Below, piece by piece: positions 7,376 through 14,412 of a stretch of DNA of 29,830 nucleotides. Under the pieces are notes generated by a model. The model saw nothing but the letters and a program-made list of their open reading frames with translations. It had not been told where the DNA came from and did no database searches. The DNA is from an uncultured Massilia sp. (GTDB taxonomy: Bacteria; Pseudomonadota; Gammaproteobacteria; Burkholderiales; Burkholderiaceae), in assembly GCA_946886065.1 (NCBI GenBank), contig CAMPHU010000034.1, forward strand, positions 1 through 29,830. The letters are read 5' to 3'. The translations under genes and the position numbers were made by a program. The stretch's first letter is position 1; each line of letters opens with the position of its first letter.

Positions 7376-8938
7376 ATGCCCGACCCGCTGATCCTCGCCA
7401 TCGACAATGGCACCCAGAGCGTGCGCGCGCTCCTGTTCGACCTGCGCGGCGACATCGTCGCCAAGTCGCAAGTCCACCTGCAGGCCTATTTCTCCACCCA
7501 GCCGGGCTGGGCGGAGCACGATGCCGACGGCTACTGGCAGGCGGTGTGCGAGGCCTGCCGCAAGCTGTGGGACATGCCGGGCGCGGACCGCGCGCGGGTG
7601 GCCGGCGTGGCGGTGACGACCCAGCGCGGCACCGTGGTCAACCTGGACCGGGAAGGGCGCCCGCTGCGCCCCGCGATCACCTGGCTCGACCAGCGCCGCA
7701 CGGAGCAGGTGCCGCCCATCGGGCCGGTGTGGCGCAGCGCCTTCAAGCTGGCGCGGGTGGCCGACACCATCGATTACTTCCGCGGCGAAGCCGAGATCAA
7801 CTGGATCGCGGCCCACCAGCCCGAGGTCTGGCAGGCCACCGACAAGTTCCTGCTGCTCTCCGGCTGGCTGAACTACCGCCTGTGCGGGCGCTTCATCGAT
7901 TCGTCCGGCTCGCAGGTGGCCTACCTGCCTTTCGACTACAAGCGCCGGCGCTGGGCCGCCGCGCGCGACTGGAAATGGCAGGCGCTGGCTGTCGCGCCCC
8001 ATATGCTGCCCGAGCTGGCCGAGCCGGGCACGCGCATCGGCAGCGTCACCGCCCAGGCGGCCCGGGAGACCGGGATTCCGGAAGGCTTGCCGCTGCTGGC
8101 GGCGGCGGCCGACAAGGCCTGCGAAGTGCTCGGGGCGGGCTGCCGCGAGCCGCACGTGGGCTGCCTGAGCTACGGCACCACCGCCACCATCAACACCACC
8201 ACCTCGCGCTATGTCGAGGTGACGCCTTTCGTGCCGCCGTATCCGGCCGCCATCCCCGGCGCCTACAGCACCGAGGTGCAGGTCTTCCGCGGCTACTGGA
8301 TGGTCAACTGGTTCAAGGAGCAGTTCGGCCACCATGAGCAGGCGCGCGCGCTGCAGGAGGACGTGGCGCCGGAGCGCCTGTTCGACGAGCTGGCCAATGC
8401 CGTGCCGCCCGGCTCGATGGGGCTGATGCTGCAGCCCTACTGGACGCCCGGCATCCGGGTGCCGGGCAGGGAAGCCAAGGGCGCGATCATCGGTTTCGGC
8501 GATGTGCACACGCGCGCCCACGTCTACCGCGCCATCCTCGAAGGGCTGGCCTATGCGCTGCGCGAGGGGAAGGAACGCATCGAGAAGCGCAGCGGCACGC
8601 GCATCACGGAGCTGCGCGTGTCGGGCGGCGGCTCGCAGAGCGATGCGGCGATGCAGCTCACGGCCGACATCTTCGGCCTGCCGACCTCGCGCCCGCACGT
8701 CTACGAGACTTCCGGCCTGGGCGCGGCCATCGACGCGGCGGTGGGGCTGGGACTGCACCCTGACTTCGGCAGCGCCGTGAACGCGATGACGCGCGTGGGC
8801 CGGGTGTTCGAACCCATTCCGGAAAACCAGGCGATCTACGAGCGGCTGTACCGCGAGGTCTACGTGAAGATGTACCGCCGCCTGCAGCCGATGTACCGCG
8901 ACATCGCCCGAATCACGGGTTACCCGCGCCAGGCATGA
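7376..8938 (+). CDS. FGGY-family carbohydrate/polyol kinase
   Basis: A 520-residue ATP-dependent kinase of the FGGY family (glycerol, xylulose, ribulose and related kinases). The N-terminal phosphate-1 motif [16 protein letters not shown] is at residues 6-21, with [15 protein letters not shown] and the substrate-region AITWLDQR following. [14 protein letters not shown] near residue 263 is the phosphate-2 region. The C-terminal adenosine motif [20 protein letters not shown] near 415-435 is intact, as is [16 protein letters not shown]. The sequence does not match GlpK or XylB closely enough for me to name the sugar. The gene follows the GlpD-like gene by 19 bp, so it is the third gene of the operon. 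I begin at the ATG at 7376 because the family domain starts directly after it. Confidence 0.9.
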   Translation: MPDPLILAIDNGTQSVRALLFDLRGDIVAKSQVHLQAYFSTQPGWAEHDADGYWQAVCEACRKLWDMPGADRARVAGVAVTTQRGTVVNLDREGRPLRPAITWLDQRRTEQVPPIGPVWRSAFKLARVADTIDYFRGEAEINWIAAHQPEVWQATDKFLLLSGWLNYRLCGRFIDSSGSQVAYLPFDYKRRRWAAARDWKWQALAVAPHMLPELAEPGTRIGSVTAQAARETGIPEGLPLLAAAADKACEVLGAGCREPHVGCLSYGTTATINTTTSRYVEVTPFVPPYPAAIPGAYSTEVQVFRGYWMVNWFKEQFGHHEQARALQEDVAPERLFDELANAVPPGSMGLMLQPYWTPGIRVPGREAKGAIIGFGDVHTRAHVYRAILEGLAYALREGKERIEKRSGTRITELRVSGGGSQSDAAMQLTADIFGLPTSRPHVYETSGLGAAIDAAVGLGLHPDFGSAVNAMTRVGRVFEPIPENQAIYERLYREVYVKMYRRLQPMYRDIARITGYPRQA

Positions 8939-8942
8939 GCGG

Positions 8943-9644
8943 TCAGACGATCTTCATCCGGTCGGCCAGCAGGGCTTCGTAGGTCATGTTCTGCAGCATG
9001 GTGTAGTGCACGGGATCGAGGTCCACGAACTGCACGCCGTAGCTGTAGATGTCGCCATGGCCGGCGGCCGACTTGTCGAACGTCTCGTTGCGCACGATGG
9101 CCATGGTGTCGATCCGGGTTTCCTGGCTGGCGGCCGGGATCGCGATCGTGAACTGCATGCCCACCACCTCCTCGCCGCGCGGGAAGGGCAGCGGCGAATC
9201 GATCCTGGCCCCCGTGACCGAGATATTCGTGAGCGTGCAATCGATGGGCACGGCGGCCGGCTGGGCCGTGCTCCTGACCCGCGCCGGCAGCTCGGTCTTG
9301 ACCCGCATCGCCCCGCGCAGGCTGGTGCCCTGGATCGAGGTCGGGAAGGACAGGTGCACATAGAACAGCGGCCGCCCGAACACGCGTTCGACGCTACAGG
9401 CGAAGGAGCAGACATTGACGCCCGAGAACACCCGCACCGTGACCCTTTCGCCTTCGATCAGGCCGATCGGCGTCCCGTTTTCCACCGGAATCTTGACGAT
9501 GATGTACTCATCCTTCACATAGCCGATCAGGGTCGAAAAATGCGGAACCGGCTTGACGCCCCGCTGCGTCACGATCTGCAGGCGTACGCCGACCTGCAGG
9601 TTGAGGGCCTCGAACTGGAACTCCTGGGTTGCTGCGCCGTTCAT
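8943..9644 (-). CDS. YcgR-type PilZ-domain c-di-GMP receptor
   Basis: A 233-residue soluble protein with an N-terminal YcgR_N/PilZN-like beta domain (about residues 10-105: FEALNLQVGVRLQI, SGVNVCSFACSVERVF) and a C-terminal PilZ domain. The two c-di-GMP-binding motifs are intact: RxxxR as Arg110-Arg114 in RGAMR, and N-x-S-x-x-G as Asn140, Ser142, Gly145 in NISVTG. YcgR proteins slow flagellar motors on c-di-GMP binding, but no flagellar genes are nearby, so the output is unknown. It converges with the FGGY kinase gene, 4 bp apart. I prefer the ATG at 9644 because a good promoter lies just upstream of it; an in-frame ATG at 9713 would add 23 residues of poor character. Confidence 0.88.
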   Translation of the reverse strand: MNGAATQEFQFEALNLQVGVRLQIVTQRGVKPVPHFSTLIGYVKDEYIIVKIPVENGTPIGLIEGERVTVRVFSGVNVCSFACSVERVFGRPLFYVHLSFPTSIQGTSLRGAMRVKTELPARVRSTAQPAAVPIDCTLTNISVTGARIDSPLPFPRGEEVVGMQFTIAIPAASQETRIDTMAIVRNETFDKSAAGHGDIYSYGVQFVDLDPVHYTMLQNMTYEALLADRMKIV

Positions 9645-9660
9645 GTGTGTACAGTCGAAA

Positions 9661-9689
9661 CTGATATTGCAAAAAGGAAATGGCGGCAA
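9661..9689 (-). promoter_or_regulatory. Candidate sigma-70 promoter of the PilZ gene
   Basis: On the minus strand TTGCCG (9684-9689), a 17-bp spacer and TATCAG (9661-9666) each match four of six consensus bases. Transcription would begin about 10 bp before the ATG at 9644, supporting that start over 9713. Confidence 0.45.
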
Positions 9690-9781
9690 TGATAGCACCG
9701 CCCGCATAGGCATGCCGCACGCGCTGCGGGACGAATCGTCCGGCCGCTGGGACGAGCGGCGGCGGCGGGGCGGCGCCGCGC

Positions 9782-9790
9782 TGCTATACT
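9782..9790 (+). promoter_or_regulatory. Extended -10 promoter just before the histidine kinase gene
   Basis: TGC-TATACT (9782-9790) is an extended -10 with five of six consensus bases, in GC-rich surroundings with no -35. It ends only 9 bp before the ATG at 9800, so the transcript would be leaderless or nearly so. Confidence 0.45.
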
Positions 9791-9799
9791 CCGCGCACC

Positions 9800-10906
9800 A
9801 TGAAACCAGCTCTTCCGCACGCGCCTTTTCCTCCCGTCCCCAGGACCATCGCGTGGACCGTGCTCGTGTGGACGGCGATCAGTGCGCTCGGCGCGCTCCA
9901 GACCTTCAGCGACAACCTGCGCGCCGGCATGGAGAGCCACTATCCCGCGCTGCTGGTCACCTGGTTCATCGAATATGCGGTGCCCCTGATGGTCCTGAGC
10001 GCGGGGCTGAGCCTCGCCCTGGCGCGCTGGCCGGTGCTGGTGGCGCGCCCGCGCCGCGTGATCGCGCTGTTCGTCGGCCTGATGGCGCTGTTCCAGCCGC
10101 TGCAATGGCTGTACATGGCCTGGCTGCGCGGCTACCTGCCGATCGCCACGCCGGAGGAGGGCTGGCAACTGCTGCTCAAGATGCTGCTGGTCGGCTGGTT
10201 TTCGACCACCGGCACCTTCGCCGCCATCCTGGCGATCCATTACTGGCGCCACGCCATGGAGCGCGAGCTGGCCTGGCAGCGTTCGCAAACCGACATGCTC
10301 AACCTGCGCCTGGCGCTGGAAGAGCAGCGCATGCAGGCGCTGCGCGCCCAGTTCGAACCGCACTTCCTGTTCAACGCGCTGAGCGCGATCAGCGCCCTGG
10401 TCCGCGACAACAACAAGTCGCTGGCGCTGGGCGGCATCGGCCGCCTGAGCGACCTGCTGCGCTACGCCTTGTCGGCCAGCGCGCGCAATACCGCCACCGT
10501 CGCCGAGGAACTGCAGTTCGTCGAGGACTACCTGGACCTGCAGCGCCTGCGCTACGAAGACAGGCTGCAGGTGAACATCGAAGGCGCGGGCGGCTACCTG
10601 CACGAGGTCACCTGTCCGCCCCTGATCCTGCAGCCGCTGCTCGAGAACGCCCTGCGCCACGACCTCGACTGCCGCGAAGGGCAGGGCGACATCCGCGTGC
10701 ATTTCGAGCGCGGCGACGGCGCGCTCTCGATCCGGGTCAGCAATCCCGCCAGCGGCCAGGCCTCCCCGAACCGCGGCGCGGGCCTGGGCCTGGCGAATAC
10801 GCGCGACCGCCTGCGGCTCATGCACCCGGCGGCCTCGCTCGACGCGGGGCTGCAGGGCGGCCGCTTCGTGGCCGAGATCCGCCTGCCGCTGGTAGAACAG
10901 GACTAG
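9800..10906 (+). CDS. LytS/AlgZ-type sensor histidine kinase
   Basis: A 368-residue inner-membrane kinase of the His_kinase (PF06580) family. The N-terminal 150 residues hold four hydrophobic segments (about 15-38, 50-72, 84-104 and 120-150), with no large extracytoplasmic sensor domain. A coiled-coil-like linker (MERELAWQRSQTDMLNLRL) precedes the phosphoacceptor motif QFEPHFLFNALSAIS, with His188. The N-box PLLENALRHDL near residue 280 and the G-box GAGLGLANTRDRL near 335 complete the ATPase domain. It is paired with the LytTR regulator 4 bp downstream. The signal is unknown. Confidence 0.93.
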   Translation: MKPALPHAPFPPVPRTIAWTVLVWTAISALGALQTFSDNLRAGMESHYPALLVTWFIEYAVPLMVLSAGLSLALARWPVLVARPRRVIALFVGLMALFQPLQWLYMAWLRGYLPIATPEEGWQLLLKMLLVGWFSTTGTFAAILAIHYWRHAMERELAWQRSQTDMLNLRLALEEQRMQALRAQFEPHFLFNALSAISALVRDNNKSLALGGIGRLSDLLRYALSASARNTATVAEELQFVEDYLDLQRLRYEDRLQVNIEGAGGYLHEVTCPPLILQPLLENALRHDLDCREGQGDIRVHFERGDGALSIRVSNPASGQASPNRGAGLGLANTRDRLRLMHPAASLDAGLQGGRFVAEIRLPLVEQD

Positions 10907-10910
10907 CGCC

Positions 10911-11663
10911 ATGCCGGTACGCTACCTGATCGTCGACGACGAAGCGCGCAGCCGCACCAACCTGCGCCTCGCCCTGGCCGAGGCCGTGGACTGGGAGCTG
11001 GCCGCCGAGTGCGACAGCGCCGCCGGCGCGCGCAGCGCGATGCAGCAGCATGAGCTCGACCTGATCTTCCTCGACATCCAGATGCCGGGCGAGTCGGGAC
11101 TGGTGCTGGCGCGCGAGATCGCCGCCCAGCCCATGCCGCCGCTGGTCGTCTTCGTGACCGCCTACAGCGAACACGCCATCGATGCCTTCGAGGTGTTCGC
11201 GCTCGACTATCTCTTGAAACCGGTCGCCGACGCGCGCCTGGCGCAGGCGGTGGAGCGGGCGACGGCCATGCTCGCGCAGCGCCAGCGCGGCAGCTACGGC
11301 GCGGCCTTGCGCGACTATGCCAATGCGGGCACGGACCAGCGCATGGACCACGTCAACGTGCGCTCGGTCGGCAGCATCGAGCAGATCCGCTTCGCCGACA
11401 TCCTGTGGATGCAGGCGGCCAGCAACTACGTCGAGCTGCACCTGGACGGGCGCACGGTCCTGCACCGCATCACGCTCAACCGCCTGGAAGCGCTGCTGCC
11501 GCCGGCGGACTACCTGCGCGTCCACCGCAGCACCCTCGTCAGGCGCGACCAGATCGCGCGGCTGGCCACCGGCGGCGACGGCACCTGGCGGCTGAGTCTA
11601 CGCTGCGGCGCCGAGGTGGCGGTGAGCGAACGCCATCTTCCCGCGCTGAAAACGGCCATGTGA
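10911..11663 (+). CDS. LytTR-family response regulator (AlgR-like)
   Basis: A 250-residue regulator: receiver domain at residues 1-120 with acidic pocket IVDDE (Asp9-Asp10), phosphoacceptor Asp55 in FLDIQMPGESG, Thr in FVTAYSEHA and Lys in LLKPV. The C-terminal LytTR DNA-binding domain spans about residues 145-245 (VNVRSVGSIEQIRFADILWM, YLRVHRSTLVRRD, VSERHLPALK). LytTR proteins bind paired 9-11-bp direct repeats. It is the partner of the upstream kinase and is followed after 95 bp by a class C beta-lactamase gene on the same strand, which makes that gene a plausible target. Confidence 0.94.
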   Translation: MPVRYLIVDDEARSRTNLRLALAEAVDWELAAECDSAAGARSAMQQHELDLIFLDIQMPGESGLVLAREIAAQPMPPLVVFVTAYSEHAIDAFEVFALDYLLKPVADARLAQAVERATAMLAQRQRGSYGAALRDYANAGTDQRMDHVNVRSVGSIEQIRFADILWMQAASNYVELHLDGRTVLHRITLNRLEALLPPADYLRVHRSTLVRRDQIARLATGGDGTWRLSLRCGAEVAVSERHLPALKTAM

Positions 11664-11716
11664 CGAAACCCCGCGCGGCTGGGACGGCTGCGCTGTTTCC
11701 GGCCTGGCGGCCTCCC

Positions 11717-11722
11717 TATACT
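11717..11722 (+). promoter_or_regulatory. Candidate -10 box of the beta-lactamase gene
   Basis: TATACT matches five of six -10 bases, 36 bp before the ATG at 11759. The -35 position reads TGTTTC, a poor match, so the promoter would need an activator; the neighbouring LytTR regulator is a candidate. GGGAGA at 11742-11747 is the likely ribosome site. Confidence 0.35.
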
Positions 11723-11758
11723 GGTTACTTTAATCACCAACGGGAGACCACCTTGCGC

Positions 11759-12919
11759 ATGCACTTCGCATCCCTCATCCGCATGGCGCTCGCCTGCGCC
11801 TGCTGCACACCGCTCGCCGGCCAGGCTGCCGACGACGCGCTGGTGCGCGCCGCGACGGACCGCGCGATCCGTCCCCTGATGGAAGAATACGGCGTGCCCG
11901 GCATGGCGGTCGCCGTCACCGCCGGCGGCCGTACCATGTTCTTCAATTACGGGCTGGCCTCGAAAGAGGAGGGCAAGCCGGTCAGCGAGCATACGCTGTT
12001 CGAACTTGGCTCGATCAGCAAGACCTTCGCCGCGACCCTGGCCTTGCAGGCCCAGGCCCAGGGCAAGCTGTCGCTGGACGAGCATCCCGGCCGCTACCTG
12101 CCCTCCTTGAAGGGCAGCGCCATCGACAAGGCCACGCTGCTGCATCTCGGCACCTACACGGCGGGCGGCCTGCCCCTGCAATTCCCCGACGGGATAGCCG
12201 GCGAGCGCGGCATGCTGGCCTGGTTCCGGGCCTGGAAGCCCGATGCGATCCCGGGGGCGCAGCGCCGCTACTCCAACCCCAGCATCGGATTGCTCGGCCA
12301 TGCGACGGCCGCCGCGCTGGATTCGGGTTTTGGCGAAGCTGTCGAGCGGCAGCTGTTCCCGGCGCTCGGCATGGGCGAGAGCCACGTACGGGTGCCGCAG
12401 GCGGCGATGGGACGCTACGCCTGGGGCTACGACCAGAACAATGCGCCGGTGCGCGTCAGGAGCGACGTCGCCGACGCCCAGACCTATGGCGTCAAGTCGA
12501 GCGCGGCCGACATGATCCGCTACCTGCAGGCGAACATCGAGCCTGCCGGTCTTGCGGGTCCCGTGCGGCAAGCAGTCGAGGGAACCCAGGTCGGCTACTT
12601 CCAGGTCGGCGAGATGGTGCAGGGGCTCGGATGGGAGCAGTACCGTCCGCCCGTGACGCTGGAGCGCCTGCTGGCCGGGAATGCGCCCGGCATCATCTTC
12701 GAGCCGAATCCTGCCACGCCCCTCAAGCCGCAGACGGCGCCGCCCGGCACCCTGTTCAACAAGACCGGTTCGACCCGGGGCTTCGGCGCCTATGCGGCCT
12801 TCGTGCCGAGCCACAGGATCGGCATCGTCATCCTGGCCAACAAGAACTACCCGATCCCGGCCAGGGTCAAGGCAGCCCATGCGGTCCTGGCCGCGCTGCT
12901 TCCGGAGACGGCCAAATGA
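11759..12919 (+). CDS. ampC: Class C (AmpC-type) serine beta-lactamase
   Basis: A 386-residue periplasmic enzyme that hydrolyses beta-lactams through an acyl-enzyme on serine. The signal peptide ends about GQA-ADD (residues 20-22). All catalytic motifs are present: Ser85-x-x-Lys88 in GSISKTF, Tyr171-Ser-Asn173 in YSNPSIG, and Lys335-Thr-Gly337 in NKTGSTRGFG. Ser-to-Tyr spacing is 86 residues and Tyr-to-Lys 164, essentially that of AmpC (64, 150, 315), and the length is usual for class C. A TTG two codons upstream (11753) is an alternative start. No LysR-type ampR is adjacent; a LytS-LytTR pair precedes it instead. The esterase gene downstream overlaps by ATGA. It could hydrolyse other D-Ala-type substrates, but the motif set favours a true lactamase. 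The exact class C subfamily cannot be named from sequence alone. Confidence 0.93.
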   Translation: MHFASLIRMALACACCTPLAGQAADDALVRAATDRAIRPLMEEYGVPGMAVAVTAGGRTMFFNYGLASKEEGKPVSEHTLFELGSISKTFAATLALQAQAQGKLSLDEHPGRYLPSLKGSAIDKATLLHLGTYTAGGLPLQFPDGIAGERGMLAWFRAWKPDAIPGAQRRYSNPSIGLLGHATAAALDSGFGEAVERQLFPALGMGESHVRVPQAAMGRYAWGYDQNNAPVRVRSDVADAQTYGVKSSAADMIRYLQANIEPAGLAGPVRQAVEGTQVGYFQVGEMVQGLGWEQYRPPVTLERLLAGNAPGIIFEPNPATPLKPQTAPPGTLFNKTGSTRGFGAYAAFVPSHRIGIVILANKNYPIPARVKAAHAVLAALLPETAK

Positions 12920-13839
12920 GCGGCACCGTGAACACCTTCTCCGCGCGCGCAGGCGGCATGCTGCTCGCCCTGGCTTGCCTGGCCGGCAGCGCCGCCGCAG
13001 CTACCGGGCCGGCCGGCTACGCCCTCGACAACACCGAAGTGCGCGACATCCGCGCCCGGGCCCTGCAGCGCGATTACCAGCTCTATGTCGCCTTGCCCGA
13101 CTCGTACAAGGAGGGCGCCAGGCGCTACCCGGTGCTGTTCGTGTCCGACGCCAACTACGCGTTTCCCGTGGTGCGCAATATCGCCCAGCGCCTGCACAAG
13201 CATGCCGGCATGGAGGAGGTGATCGTGGTCGGCCTGTCGTACGCCAAGGGCGACAACGGCATGCACAGCCGGCGGCGCGACTACACACCCAGCGTGCCGC
13301 GCAAGCAGGCCTACAGCGCCGTCATGCCCGGACGCCCGCCCGAATTCGGCCAGGCGGCGGCCTACGGCAAGTTCCTGACCAGTGAAGTGCTGCCCCTGGT
13401 CGCGCGCCACTATCGTGCGGACATGCGGCGCAAGGTCTTCGTCGGCCATTCCTACGGCAGCCTGCTCGGCCTGGAGATGCTGCTGAGCGAGCCGCGCAGC
13501 TTCGAGCACTACATCCTCGGCAGCCCGTCGCTGTGGTTCGACGCGGGCGTGATGTTCGAGCGCGAAAAGGCGTACGCGGGGCGCCACAGGGACTTGCCGG
13601 CATCGGTGTTCTTCGGCATCGGCGGGCTGGAACGCCTGGCGCCGGGGAAGACGCGCTCGCGCAGCGAGGAGGACGCCGACATGGTGGAAGACCTGCGCGA
13701 ATTCGACGGCGCGCTCAGGACCCACCGCTACCCGCACCTGAAGACGCAGTTGCGCGTGTTCCACGAGGAGGACCATGCGAGCGTGTTCCCCTCCGTGCTG
13801 ACCCACGGTCTGCGCAGCTACCTCAGCTCGTCGAAGTGA
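12916..13839 (+). CDS. Secreted alpha/beta-hydrolase esterase (Esterase D / IroE-like, PF00756)
   Basis: A 307-residue predicted exported hydrolase of the putative-esterase family that includes siderophore esterases such as IroE and BesA. A signal peptide is seen at residues 1-28 (LLALACLAGSAAAA). Then come the typical RDYQLYVALPDSY and YPVLFVSDANYAFP strands, the nucleophile elbow GHSYGSLLGLEML with Ser179, SPSLWFD, and the catalytic-type His287 in EEDHASVFPSV. Start and stop of the upstream beta-lactamase gene overlap as ATGA, so the two are translationally coupled. Its 3' end overlaps the convergent GNAT gene by 17 bp. The natural ester is unknown. Confidence 0.88.
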   Translation: MSGTVNTFSARAGGMLLALACLAGSAAAATGPAGYALDNTEVRDIRARALQRDYQLYVALPDSYKEGARRYPVLFVSDANYAFPVVRNIAQRLHKHAGMEEVIVVGLSYAKGDNGMHSRRRDYTPSVPRKQAYSAVMPGRPPEFGQAAAYGKFLTSEVLPLVARHYRADMRRKVFVGHSYGSLLGLEMLLSEPRSFEHYILGSPSLWFDAGVMFEREKAYAGRHRDLPASVFFGIGGLERLAPGKTRSRSEEDADMVEDLREFDGALRTHRYPHLKTQLRVFHEEDHASVFPSVLTHGLRSYLSSSK

Positions 13840-14356
13840 GCGCGTGCCGCTCGAAATGCAGGCGGTCGTACCACACGCCTTTCAACTCGAAACTGCGCCG
13901 CGAGTGGCCGAACTGGACGAAGCCGTTGCGCAGCAGGACGCGCACCGATCCCAGGTTCTCGGCGCGCGCATCGGCCTCGATGCGCCGCAGCCCCAGCGCG
14001 CCGAAGGCGAAGTCCAGCACCTGGCGCACGGCTTCGCTCGCGTAGCCCTTGCCGCCGGCGGATTCGCCGATACGGTAGCCCAGCACGGCGGAGTGGAAGT
14101 GCGCGCGCCGGACGTTGCTGAGATTGACCCGCCCGACGATGTCGCCGGCGCCGGATTTGACGAGGAACTGGTAGCCCCGGTCTTTCTCCGCCTCTTCGAT
14201 CGCGAGGGCCACCGCCCGCGCGACGCCCTCCCTGGAATAGTAGGCGGGCGGGCGCGCGTTGATCGTGGATTCGAAGAAGGCGCGGTTGGCGAGTTCGAAC
14301 GCAAGCAGTGCGTCCACATCGGCATGGCCTGGTGCGGCGAGATGGATGGCGGTCAT
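13823..14356 (-). CDS. GNAT-family N-acetyltransferase (RimJ/RimL type)
   Basis: A 177-residue acetyl-CoA-dependent acetyltransferase. It has the RimJ-like arrangement: FFESTINARPPAYYS near residue 30, VGRVNLSNVRRAHFHSAVLGYRIG (beta4 and the start of motif A), the acetyl-CoA loop ESAGGKGYASEAV near 100, LGLRRIEADARAENLGSVRVLLRNGF (motif B) and a final strand. The substrate could be a ribosomal protein N-terminus or a small molecule. The ATG at 14356 has no Shine-Dalgarno but follows the diguanylate cyclase gene by 56 bp, so it may be read through from there. The last 17 bp overlap the esterase gene on the other strand. Confidence 0.87.
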   Translation of the reverse strand: MTAIHLAAPGHADVDALLAFELANRAFFESTINARPPAYYSREGVARAVALAIEEAEKDRGYQFLVKSGAGDIVGRVNLSNVRRAHFHSAVLGYRIGESAGGKGYASEAVRQVLDFAFGALGLRRIEADARAENLGSVRVLLRNGFVQFGHSRRSFELKGVWYDRLHFERHALTSTS

Positions 14357-14363
14357 GGGGAGG

Positions 14364-14386
14364 ATTCCGGCTTCGATGACCGGAAT
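14364..14386 (-). repeat. Short inverted repeat before the GNAT start codon
   Basis: ATTCCGG and CCGGAAT form a 7-bp perfect stem with a 9-nt loop in the 56-bp gap between the GGDEF and GNAT genes. It lies directly before the GNAT ATG, where a ribosome site is absent. It could be an attenuator or a translation-limiting hairpin. Confidence 0.35.
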
Positions 14387-14412
14387 TCTACAAGCTGCCG
14401 CCCCTTGCCGTC

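Noticed and set aside
4130..8758. Very long open frames on the minus strand opposite the AGPS-like, GlpD-like and kinase genes
   Set aside because: They are rich in Arg, Ala, Gln and His with no recognisable motif, as expected for antisense frames in high-GC DNA; the plus-strand proteins have complete family signatures.
11664..11758. Clear LytTR binding repeats before the lactamase gene
   Set aside because: I looked for paired direct repeats with the right spacing and saw none that were convincing by eye.
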